From RI-153 sp963721725 (GTDB lineage: Bacteria > Chloroflexota > Anaerolineae > Caldilineales > Caldilineaceae): 64,000 nucleotides of DNA. The first letter of the stretch is position 1. Every line of letters begins with the position of its first letter. Shown one piece after another: positions 8,498 through 17,000 of the stretch. The DNA lies in assembly GCA_963721725.1 (NCBI GenBank), contig CAVRLX010000004.1, forward strand, positions 8,320 through 72,319, in the 5' to 3' direction. The notes under the pieces were generated by a model. The model did no database searches. It was not told where the DNA came from and worked only from the letters and a program-made list of their open reading frames with translations. Both the position numbers and the translations under genes were made by a program.

Positions 8498-8800
8498 TCA
8501 CAAGGGGTCGTACACACTGACTTCGTGTTCTAGTCGTCCCGCCAGTCGATCTTTTTCCATCTCTAAATCATATCGAGTTTGTAAATTCATCCAGAATCGT
8601 TCGGAAAGCCCAAAATAGCGGGAGAGGCGTAGCGCTGTATCCGGCGTAATGGCGCGTTTTCCCTGCACGATCTCGTTGATGCGCCGCCGAGGGACGCCAA
8701 TCTCCTTTGCCAACCGATACTGACTTAACTCCATGGGTTTGAGAAACTCTTCAGAGAGAATCTCGCCAGGATGAATGGGCTGTAACTTTTCTTCACTCAT
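8498..8800 (-). CDS. higA: HigA-family antitoxin
   Basis: A 100-residue helix-turn-helix antitoxin. PIHPGEILSEEFLKPMELSQ, YRLAKEIGVPRRRINEIVQG and RAITPDTALRLSRYFGLSERFW are the family signature, including the recognition helix. It would neutralise the HigB nuclease encoded 11 bases upstream and repress the pair. The ribosome site is within the end of the spacer. The two genes follow the reversed toxin-first order typical of higBA and lie inside the sugar transporter operon. Confidence 0.93.
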   Translation of the reverse strand: MSEEKLQPIHPGEILSEEFLKPMELSQYRLAKEIGVPRRRINEIVQGKRAITPDTALRLSRYFGLSERFWMNLQTRYDLEMEKDRLAGRLEHEVSVYDPL

Positions 8801-8811
8801 TGGAGATCCTT

Positions 8812-9093
8812 TCAGTGATAGTCCACGATCTCAACCTCATAAACATCGCCCTCGCGCCATTTGAAACAAATTCTCCACTGGCGGTTAATGCGAATGCTAT
8901 GCTGCCCTTCCCGATCTCCAAAGAGACGTTCAAGATGGTTGGAGGGTGGAATACGCAGATCGTCAATCACCTCTGCTGCGTCCAACACTTCAAGCTTGAT
9001 CCTGGCTCTGTGTTGAATGTCATGAGGCAGACGTCGTGAAAACTCACGATGAAAGATACGTTCGGTCTCTCGATCCGCAAAACTCTTGATCAT
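8812..9093 (-). CDS. higB: HigB-family ribosome-dependent mRNA endonuclease toxin
   Basis: A 93-residue RelE/HigB-fold toxin that would cut mRNA on the ribosome. Motifs seen are IKSFADRETERIFHREFSRR at the start, RARIKLEVLDAAEVIDDLRI, and the closing QHSIRINRQWRICFKW with the basic catalytic strand. I use the ATG at 9093 because the family starts with MI(K/R)SF; the longer upstream reading has low-complexity content and overlaps the permease end. No strong ribosome site is visible. It is followed 11 bases later by higA. Confidence 0.9.
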   Translation of the reverse strand: MIKSFADRETERIFHREFSRRLPHDIQHRARIKLEVLDAAEVIDDLRIPPSNHLERLFGDREGQHSIRINRQWRICFKWREGDVYEVEIVDYH

Positions 9094-9137
9094 GGCAAAA
9101 GCGTAACGCCAAACGTCACCAAATGCAAGCAGAATTT

Positions 9138-10178
9138 CTACCTCTCCGCAGCGGTCTGCGGTCGGTCGTCCGCCGTCCGTCTGCACGCCCACAGCGTGCG
9201 CAGCCGCTCCAGGATCACGGCATCGCTGGCAACGGCGATCAGGATCAGCAGCCCCAAAATGGCATCGCGCCAGAACTCGCTGATCTCGGCCCAGCGCAGC
9301 AGGCTCTGCTCCAGCGTGGCGATCAACACCGTGCCTAACAGCGCGCCAAACATGGTTCCGGAGCCGCCGAAAATGTTGACCCCGCCCACCACCACCGCCG
9401 CCACCACTTGTAGTTCCAGCCCCTGCCCGGCCACCACGGTGATGTTACCAAAGCGGGCCAGGAACATAAACCCGGCCAGCCCCGCCAACGCGCCGTTGAT
9501 GCCATAGGCCAGCAACACCGTGCGCTGCACCGGCAGCCCGGCAAAGACGGCCCCCTCCGGGTTGGATCCAATCGCATAGAGCCGACGGCCAAAGGGCAGA
9601 TAGGTGAGCAAAAGCTGAAAGATCACCACCACCGCAATTGCCACGCCCACCATCAGCCGAATATCCACACCGCCAATGGAGACGAGATTTTGCTGCGGCA
9701 TGTTGATGATCCACTCTGGCAGCGAAGCCGTGATCACCGTCTGCGCGCCGGAATAGCTTACCAGCAAGGTGCGATAGATTGCCAGCGTGCCCAGCGTGGT
9801 GATAATGGCGGGCACACGCCCATAGGCGATCAACAGCCCGTTGATCCCGCCCATAAGCGCGCCCACGACGACAGCCAACAGGATAACCACAGTCCAGTGC
9901 AGATCGTTATTGGCGGCCAGTTGTGTGCCCACGAAATAGGCAGTGAAGCCCACAATCGACCCCACCGAGAGATCGATATTGCGGGTCAGCACAATCAAGG
10001 TCTGCCCCACGGCCATCACCGCCAGGATCGCCACGCTGGTGGAGATGCGCGTAAAGGTGCGCGCTTGAAAGTAATTGTCGATCTGCGAGCCAAAAAAGAG
10101 CACGGCCAGCCCGATCAAGAGCACCAGACTCAGTTCCCGCACCTGCTCCGGGCGCATGCGCCGCCGTAACCAGTCCAT
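9138..10178 (-). CDS. Sugar ABC transporter permease (RhaP/RhaQ, RbsC-like)
   Basis: A 346-residue multi-pass permease, the paralogous partner of the one at 6745-7761. Motifs are VGQTLIVLTRNIDLSVGSIV, GLLIAYGRVPAIITTLGTLA and VAAVVVGGVNIFGGSGTMFG. The start ATG at 10178 has GGGGGA five bases upstream; the frame stays open further upstream only because it runs through the CGCAGATT repeats of the GxxExxY cassette, which I do not count as coding for this gene. The last residues RRTADDRPQTAAER are hydrophilic and may be partly repeat-derived. Confidence 0.88.
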   Translation of the reverse strand: MDWLRRRMRPEQVRELSLVLLIGLAVLFFGSQIDNYFQARTFTRISTSVAILAVMAVGQTLIVLTRNIDLSVGSIVGFTAYFVGTQLAANNDLHWTVVILLAVVVGALMGGINGLLIAYGRVPAIITTLGTLAIYRTLLVSYSGAQTVITASLPEWIINMPQQNLVSIGGVDIRLMVGVAIAVVVIFQLLLTYLPFGRRLYAIGSNPEGAVFAGLPVQRTVLLAYGINGALAGLAGFMFLARFGNITVVAGQGLELQVVAAVVVGGVNIFGGSGTMFGALLGTVLIATLEQSLLRWAEISEFWRDAILGLLILIAVASDAVILERLRTLWACRRTADDRPQTAAER

Positions 10179-10195
10179 AGATTCCCCCAAATTTT

Positions 10196-10443
10196 CCAGA
10201 AGTGATCCGCAGATTTCGCAGATTGCGCAGATTTCAGAGAGCAGATGTTTGCCATTTGGTATTGGCAAATCGCTTGTATTCGAGTGAGCGTTTGCCAAAA
10301 TTGAGCAACAGACCAACCTCCAGAAGTGATCCGCAGATTTCGCAGATTGCGCAGATTTCAGAGAGCAGAAGATTGCCATTTGGTATTGGCAAATCGCTTG
10401 TATTCGAGTGAACTTTTGCCAAAATTGAGCAAGAGACCAACCT
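10196..10443 (-). repeat. Direct tandem duplication, period 124 bp
   Basis: Copy 1 (10196-10319) and copy 2 (10320-10443) differ at only about five positions. Each holds the CGCAGATT end repeat plus the coding sequence for the last ~27 residues of the GxxExxY protein. Copy 1 is an orphan 3' fragment in the matching frame (NFGKRSLEYKRFANTKWQ versus NFGKSSLEYKRFANTKWQ). The differences show that it is not a simple assembly duplication. Confidence 0.9.
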
Positions 10444-10753
10444 CAAATCGGGTTGCTTTGAGATAATTGAGGATTTGGGCATCCTCGACCCCGCTTAAGG
10501 CGGAGATGGCTTTGAGTTCAACAATGACAGAGTCAAAACAGATGAAATCGGCTCGATAGAGGGTCGCAAGTTGTGTGCCTTTGTAAGAAATTGGAATCGC
10601 CGACTCATGCACAAAAGGAATGCTGCGAGCGGCAAGCTCCACAGCCAGCGCTTCATGATAGACCGCTTCCAAAAATCCGCTGCCCAACTCCCGATGAACC
10701 TCCATCGCCGCCCCGATAATCGCAAACGTTCTTGGATCTCGTATCTGGTTCAT
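10358..10753 (-). CDS. GxxExxY family protein (predicted PDDEXK-like nuclease fold)
   Basis: A 131-residue protein named for its motif: GSGFLEAVYHEALAVEL contains G-x-x-E-x-x-Y. Further conserved positions are IPISYKGTQLATLYRADFIC and VIVELKAISAL (the D...E-x-K arrangement of PDDEXK nucleases), then a C-terminal LLLNFGKSSLEYKRF. The family is found in many copies in some environmental genomes; its function is unknown. The gene is bracketed by CGCAGATT-word inverted repeats and has lost part of its 3' surroundings to a tandem duplication. It starts at the ATG at 10753, just inside the right-hand repeat. Confidence 0.88.
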   Translation of the reverse strand: MNQIRDPRTFAIIGAAMEVHRELGSGFLEAVYHEALAVELAARSIPFVHESAIPISYKGTQLATLYRADFICFDSVIVELKAISALSGVEDAQILNYLKATRFEVGLLLNFGKSSLEYKRFANTKWQSSAL

Positions 10754-10824
10754 CTTTTAAAGCTTCTGAAAAAATCTGCGGAATCTGCGAAATCTGCGGA
10801 TAAAGACTCTGGAAAAATCTGCGG

Positions 10825-12312
10825 TTACCCCATCGCCGCCGTGAGGATGCGCTCTTGCGTGGCCTCGGCGCGGTCGAAGATGCCCATCTGCCGCCCTTCG
10901 CGCATCACCAGAATGCGGTCGCTCATGGCGAGCACTTCGGGCATGTCCGACGAGATCAGGATGATGCCCAGCCCTTCTTCGGCCAGGTCGGCGATCATCT
11001 GATGGACCTCGGCCTTTGCGCCCACGTCGATGCCCCGTGTCGGTTCGTCCAAAATGAGCAACTTGGGATGGGTATTGAGCCACTTGCTCAGCACTACTTT
11101 TTGCTGATTGCCGCCAGAGAGCTTGCCCGCCTCCAAATGCACCGACGGGGCACGGATGGAGAGTCGCTGCCGATACTTTTCGGCGGTGGCGATCTCGGCG
11201 CGGCGGTTGATCAGCCCCAGGCCCGACGTGTATTGGCGTAACATGGGCAGTGTGATGTTGGTGGCAATCGACATGGGCAGTGTCAGTCCCAAGTGGCGGC
11301 GATCTTCGGTGACATAGGCGATGCCCAGGCGCATGGCCTCTTGGGGCGAGCGAATCGAGACCGACTGCCCGTGCAAATCGACCGTGCCCGCGTCTGCCGG
11401 TTCCACGCCAAAGAGCGCCAGCCCCACATCTGTGCGCCGCGCCCCCACCAGCCCGGCAAAGCCCAACACCTCGCCGGCGTGGACGTCGAAACTGACATCC
11501 CGAAATGCGCCGCTTTTGCCCAAGCCCTGCACGGCCAAAATGCGCTGGCCGCGTTCCGTGTGCGGGCGCACGAAAAACTCGCCCAGTTGCCGCCCCACCA
11601 TGTCGCGGATGGCGCTTTCCGCCGTCACCTCGGCGCGCAGTTTGGACGAGATAAACTGCCCGTCGCGCAGCACCGTCACCCGATCCGAGATGGCAAAGAC
11701 CTCTTCCATGCGGTGGCTGATGAAGAGAATGGCGACGCCCTGGCTGCGCAGTGTATGGGCCAGTTTGAAAAGTTGCTCCACCTCGTGGGCCGAAAGCGAC
11801 GCCGTCGGCTCGTCCATAATCAAGACCCGCACTTGTAACGAAATCGCTTTGGCGATCTCCACGGCCTGTTGCTGGGCCAACGTCAGCCCGCGCGCCGGAC
11901 TGCGCACATCGAGATGCACATCCAGCTTGTCCAGGATGGCCTCGGCCTCGCGGATCATCTGTCCCCAGTTGACGAAGATCCCGCGCTGGCGGTGGCTGAT
12001 GAAGATATTTTCGGCTACGTTGAGATCCGGGAAGATCATCGGCTCTTGGTGAATGGCGGCGATGCCGTGGGCCTGGGCTTCAATCGGGCTGTTAATATGG
12101 ATGGGCTGACCATCAAGCAGCATCTCGCCTGTGTCCGGCTTGTGGATGCCGGTCATGATCTTGATCAGGGTGGATTTGCCCGCGCCGTTCTCGCCCAAGA
12201 GCGCGTGGATCTCGCCGGGATAGAGCGTCAGATCGACGCCATCCAGCGCCTGGGTCATATCGAAACGTTTAGAGACGCCGCGCATCTCCAATACAGGGAG
12301 CGAGTCTGGCAT
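10825..12312 (-). CDS. Sugar ABC transporter ATPase with two nucleotide-binding domains (RhaT/RbsA-like)
   Basis: A 495-residue duplicated ATPase that would energise the rhamnose-type importer. Domain 1 has Walker A GENGAGKST (40-48), the signature LTLAQQQAVEIAKAI and Walker B VLIMDEPTASLS. Domain 2 has the degenerate Walker A region VLGFAGLVGARRTDVG usual in this family, LSGGNQQKVVLSKWL and LLILDEPTRGIDVGA. I use the ATG at 12312 (MPDSLPVLEMRGVSKRF); the frame is open upstream but shows no family similarity. No clear ribosome site is seen. It is the first gene of the operon and is directly followed by the GxxExxY cassette. Confidence 0.9.
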   Translation of the reverse strand: MPDSLPVLEMRGVSKRFDMTQALDGVDLTLYPGEIHALLGENGAGKSTLIKIMTGIHKPDTGEMLLDGQPIHINSPIEAQAHGIAAIHQEPMIFPDLNVAENIFISHRQRGIFVNWGQMIREAEAILDKLDVHLDVRSPARGLTLAQQQAVEIAKAISLQVRVLIMDEPTASLSAHEVEQLFKLAHTLRSQGVAILFISHRMEEVFAISDRVTVLRDGQFISSKLRAEVTAESAIRDMVGRQLGEFFVRPHTERGQRILAVQGLGKSGAFRDVSFDVHAGEVLGFAGLVGARRTDVGLALFGVEPADAGTVDLHGQSVSIRSPQEAMRLGIAYVTEDRRHLGLTLPMSIATNITLPMLRQYTSGLGLINRRAEIATAEKYRQRLSIRAPSVHLEAGKLSGGNQQKVVLSKWLNTHPKLLILDEPTRGIDVGAKAEVHQMIADLAEEGLGIILISSDMPEVLAMSDRILVMREGRQMGIFDRAEATQERILTAAMG

Positions 12313-12507
12313 GGTCACCGTCCACAAGAAAAGGGGTAGAGCGTTCAGTATAGAGGCAAGGCAAGGGCGGGCGCAAGTTGCTTTGCGCCAAAGGATATAG
12401 GTTCCTCCCATCGCCATAATTTCGTACCCGGCTTGGGAGAATGGGCGGGCCGTGATAGGATGGGCAGGCCAACATTGATCCTTCCCCTTCCGTGAAAGGA
12501 AAAGCCG

Positions 12508-14004
12508 ATGCGTGCCATTATGGTCATGTTCGATTCTCTTAACCGGCGCATGTTGCCGCCCTATGGCTGCGCGCCCAGCGAGCACCCAATCCACGCCCCG
12601 AATTTTACCCGGCTGGCCGAGCGCACTGTCACCTTTGACAACTGCTACGTGGGCAGTATGCCGTGTATGCCCGCCCGCCGCGAATTGCACACGGGGCGCT
12701 ACAATTTTCTGCACCGCAGTTGGGGGCCTATCGAGCCGTTTGATCAATCCATGCCGCAACTATTGCAAGAGAACGGCGTCTACACCCATTTAAGCACCGA
12801 CCATTATCACTATTTCGAAGATGGCGGGGCCACTTATCACAACCGCTACACCACATGGGATTTTCACCGCGGCCAGGAGGGTGATCCCTGGTGGGGACAG
12901 GTGGCGGAGCCGGAGATCCCCGAAAGCGTGGCCCCGCGCCAGACCAAAATGTGGCGGCAGGATTGGGTGAACCGCGCCTTCATGCGCCGCGAAGAAGAGC
13001 AGCCACAGCCGCGCACCTTCGCCGCTGGCGTCGACTTCATCCGCCGCAACGCCAACGAGGACAACTGGTATCTTCAGATCGAGACGTTCGATCCGCACGA
13101 GCCGTTCTTCAGCCAGCAGCACTATAAAGATCTCTATCCCCACGACTACACCGGACGCCACTTTGATTGGCCGCTCTATCGTAAAGTGGAGGAATCGCCC
13201 GACGAGGCGGCCCATCTGCGCTATGAATACATGGCGCTGCTGAGCATGTGTGATCATTATATGGGGGTGATTCTCAACCTCATGGACACGCTCAATTTGT
13301 GGGAAGATACCATGCTGATTGTCTGCACGGATCATGGCTTCTTTTTGGGCGAGCATGATTGGTGGGCCAAAAATAACATGCCACTGTGGAGCGAAGTCGC
13401 CAACACGCCGCTCTTTGTCTGGGACCCACGCAGCCGCAAAGCCGGCGAACGCCGCGATCAACTGGTGCAGATGATCGATTTTCCGGCCACGGTGTTGGAC
13501 TTTTTCGGCGTGGAGCAGCCAGCCGCTATGCGCGGCGTTCCCCTGGGCGAGACCATTGCCCACAATGCCCCCACACGGGAGGCTGCGCTCTTTGGCTATC
13601 ATGGCGGCCCCGTCAACGTCACCGATGGGCGCTATGTCTACATGCGCGCCGCTGCCGACGACAATACACCGCTTTACGAGTACACACTGATGCCCACACA
13701 TATGAACCGGCTGTTTGGCCCAGATGAGCTGCAAACGTGGAAGCAGCATCCCGGCTTTTCGTTTACTCAGGGCTGCCCGGTGATGCAGATCCCAGGGCGG
13801 GGCGCGCACGTGGCAAAGACGGTCCACGAACATGGCAATCTGCTCTATGATCTGGAGACCGACCCCGCCCAGAAAAATCCGCTGGCTGATGGTGAGGTCG
13901 AAGCGCGCATGATCGCGCACCTGCGTCGCTTGATGGAAGAAAATGAGTCCCCGGCGGAACAGTATACGCGACTGGGGTTGGTGGAGGAGACGGTGGGGAG
14001 CTAA
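12508..14004 (+). CDS. Sulfatase (type I, formylglycine-dependent)
   Basis: A 498-residue arylsulfatase-family enzyme. The activation motif C-x-P-x-R is present as CMPARRELHTGR with Cys53, which would be converted to formylglycine. Metal-binding and catalytic segments include the N-terminal VMFDSLNRR, LSTDHYHYFEDGG, FDPHEPFF and IVCTDHGFFLGEHDWWAKN. There is no signal peptide, so it is probably cytosolic. A ribosome site AAAGGAAA precedes the ATG. It diverges from the sugar ABC operon across 195 bases, which suggests, but does not prove, that the transported sugar arrives with or without sulfate ester groups. Confidence 0.9.
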   Translation: MRAIMVMFDSLNRRMLPPYGCAPSEHPIHAPNFTRLAERTVTFDNCYVGSMPCMPARRELHTGRYNFLHRSWGPIEPFDQSMPQLLQENGVYTHLSTDHYHYFEDGGATYHNRYTTWDFHRGQEGDPWWGQVAEPEIPESVAPRQTKMWRQDWVNRAFMRREEEQPQPRTFAAGVDFIRRNANEDNWYLQIETFDPHEPFFSQQHYKDLYPHDYTGRHFDWPLYRKVEESPDEAAHLRYEYMALLSMCDHYMGVILNLMDTLNLWEDTMLIVCTDHGFFLGEHDWWAKNNMPLWSEVANTPLFVWDPRSRKAGERRDQLVQMIDFPATVLDFFGVEQPAAMRGVPLGETIAHNAPTREAALFGYHGGPVNVTDGRYVYMRAAADDNTPLYEYTLMPTHMNRLFGPDELQTWKQHPGFSFTQGCPVMQIPGRGAHVAKTVHEHGNLLYDLETDPAQKNPLADGEVEARMIAHLRRLMEENESPAEQYTRLGLVEETVGS

Positions 14005-14010
14005 TCATGC

Positions 14011-14046
14011 GAGCGGGGGATTGGTTGCGCAACCAATCCCCCGCTC
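14011..14046 (+). terminator. Perfect 36-base palindromic terminator
   Basis: The sequence 14011-14028 is the exact reverse complement of 14029-14046. It lies 7 bases after the sulfatase stop and just before the convergent giant surface gene, so it can act in both directions. Confidence 0.85.
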
Positions 14047-14052
14047 CTCTGT

Positions 14053-17000
14053 CTACGGTGTAAATTTATCCTCAAAAGCGCCAATGCGGTTGAGGGCACG
14101 CATGATCACAAAGATCGTGCCTGTGTTGGGATCGACCGCCAGCGTAAAGGGATCGGCTCCTGTGGAAATGGTACTAACCACCATGTTACGGTGGCTGCCG
14201 ATGACGCTGACCGTATTGGCGGCGCTGTTGGCGTTAAAGACATTGCCCGTCAGCGGGTTGATTACCAGCCCCGTGCCGCCCACATCCGGGCTATGCAGCA
14301 GCCCGCCGCTATCCACAGGCACGCTGGCAAGCTTCACCAATCTGGAGCGCGCTTTCCTTTTGATAGACATTCACAAACCAGCCGTTGGGCGCGTGATAGA
14401 CCACATAGAGCTTGCGATTGATGGGGTTATAGGCAGCCTCAAACGGCACGCCCCGATTGCCTATACTCCAGTTGACCCCGTCGGCGCGCCATTCTCCGCT
14501 CTGGCGAGTGAGTACGCGAACTGTTGCCAGCATCGCGGTGGGTCGCGATGACCTGATTATTGACCGTATCTACGGCCAAGCCATACACCCCCGGCCCCGT
14601 GGACACAAGCTGGCGGAATGATGTGCCTTGAATAAAGGCGACCCCGCCCGCACTGCGCACAACCACGGCCACGGTGTCCAGATCGGGCAATAGCGCCATA
14701 ATCGCAGCTTGGCTGCCCACGCCGATCTGGGCTATTACATCCAGGGTGGTGGCATCATAGACCCAGACATCCCCGCTGCTGAAGTTACTCACATAGATGC
14801 GGTTGGTAGCTTCGTTGATCACTACGTCCCAGGGTTCCGCCCCGGTGGGTGCGGTCTGCACCGTGTGGGCATCTGCCCCATCCAATTTGAGCAGTTGGTT
14901 GGTATCCCGGCTTACCATGTACAGCGCCTTCTGGCCGCTGTGATACGCGATCCCCTTGGGATGGCGGGCGTCCACTGCACAGCCATCCGGCAACCCGCAC
15001 AACGAAACCGGCAAGTTCACCACAGGCGGGGTTGGCGTCACTGTTGGAACCGGTGTCGGGACCGGGGTTGAGGCTGGCTGATCGGAGCCAAGTGGTTTGC
15101 CCTGAATCAAAGGCAGATAGATCATCTGCGTACTGGACGAGACGACGACAGCCTCGGAGTCGCCCGGAATCACATGCTCATTGCCTGCCCCGTCGATAAC
15201 GGTGCCCAACGTTGCTACATTGCTAATCGTCCCTTCGTCGAGAATGCGGAACTCCACATTGAAGCTGACCGTTTGGCCGGGGGCAATATCGCCCAGGTCC
15301 AGCGTAATATCGTCCCAGTAAAGATAGCCCTTGTCCGCAATCTTGGTCTGTTCTGGAGTGCGTAGATCGGACGAGACAAATTCCATCGCGTTGCTAGGAT
15401 AGATATCATAGACAGGTACTTTGGTGAGCGGTGTGTTACCCTCGTTGGTCACCTCAATCACAAAACTGAGTAAGGAGTTGCGCATTACACGCGCCTCCAT
15501 GCCGGCGGGGGCGCCATTCACTTTCTTGACCAGATGCGCAATGGGCGTAGATGTTGTCATGGGTGTGGCCGTGACAGATGGTGTTGCGGTTGCCGTTGGC
15601 GTCCTCGTTGCGGTTGCCGTTGGCGTTTTCGTCACGGTTGCTGTCGGTGTAGCTGTAAATGTCGGCGTCGGCGTAAACGTCGGTGTAAACGTCGGCGTAG
15701 CCGTTGGCACAGGCACTAGGCCCGCGTCCAAGTGAACATGCTGTCCATATGGTGAAACTTGGATCATGCCGACAATGCCGCTGGTCGGATCAGCATCGCT
15801 ATCGAGTGTATCTTCTGTCTTATTCATAGGAGAGAAGACATAACCACTCGGCGCTTCAAAGCGTAACAGATAGTCACCAGGCGCTAGGTTGTCAAACCGA
15901 TAGGAGCCATCGCTACCGCTTTGTACATGCAGGACAGAGCGCTCAGGCTGCCGTTCCAAATAGACATCTACTCCGGCCATCCCCGACTCGTTCTCATCCT
16001 GAATCCCGTTACCGTTAGCATCGAACCAGGTCCTGTCGCCCACCATCCCCACCGGGATAGGCGTGGCCGTCGGCGTAGGCGTTACCGTCGGTGTGGCAGA
16101 GCTGGTCATGGTTACCGTCGGCGTGGCCGTGGGGGTACGGGTTGCCGTCGGTGTAGCAGAACTAGTCATGGTTACCGTCGGCGTCGCAGTTGGCGTATGT
16201 GTCGGCGTGGACGTGGCCGTCGACGTATGCGTTACCGTTGGTGTGGCAGAGCTAGTCATGGTTACCGTCGGCGTGACCGTCGGAACCGGTGTGTTGGTCG
16301 GCGTGTTCGTCGGCGTGTTTGTCACCGTCGGCGTGGCCGTCGGAACCGCTGTGTTGGTCGGCGTGTTCGTCGGCGTGTTGGTAACCGTCGGCGTGTCCGT
16401 TGGGACCGGTGTGTTGGTCGGCGTGTTCGTCGGCGTGTTTGTAATCGTCGGCGTGGCCGTCGGCACCGCTGTGTTGGTCGGCGTGTTCGTCGGCGTGTTG
16501 GTAACCGTCGGCGTGGCTGTTGGAACCGCTGTGTTGGTCGGCGTATTCGTCGGTGTATTGGTCACCGTCGGCGTGGCTGTCGGCACCGCTGTGTTGGTCG
16601 GCGTGTTCGTCGGCGTGTTGTCACCGTCGGCGTATTCGTCGGCGTGTTGGTCACCGTCGGCGTGGCCGTCGGCACCGCTGTGTTGGTCGGCGTATTCGTC
16701 GGCGTGTTCGTAATCGTCGGCGTAGCCGTCGGCACCGCTGTGTTGGTCGGCGTGTTCGTCGGCGTGTTTGTAATCGTCGGCGTGGCCGTCGGCGTATCGT
16801 CGGCGTATTGGTCACCGTCGGCGTGGCCGTCGGCACCGCTCGTGTTGGTCGGCGTGTTCGTCGGCGTATTGGTCACCGTCGGCGTATCCGTCGGCGTCGT
16901 TGCGTTGACCGTCGGCGTGTCCGTCGGCGTGTTGGTAACCGTCGGCGTATCCGTCGGCGTGTTCGTCACCGTCGGCGTGTCCGTCGGCGTGTTCGTGACC

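Larger units (their letters stand above)
10196..10824. mobile_element. Putative GxxExxY cassette with imperfect terminal inverted repeats
   Basis: The left end 10196-10245 reads CCAGAAGTGATCCGCAGATT, then more CGCAGATT words and TTTCAGAGAG. The right end 10763-10812, read on the other strand, begins CCAGAGTCTTTATCCGCAGA and continues TTTCGCAGATTCCGCAGATT and TTTTTCAGAAG. The two ends therefore match in order over about 48 bases. Between them lies one gene of the GxxExxY family. The unit fills the whole space between the rhaT-like stop codon (10825-10827) and the ribosome site of the next permease, as a late insertion into an operon would. No transposase is encoded. I infer mobility from structure only; target-site duplication is not clear. 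Confidence 0.5.

Noticed and set aside
10178..10379. N-terminal extension of the permease through the CGCAGATT repeats
   Set aside because: The frame is open by chance; the ribosome site at about 10,184-10,190 and family alignment place the start at 10178.
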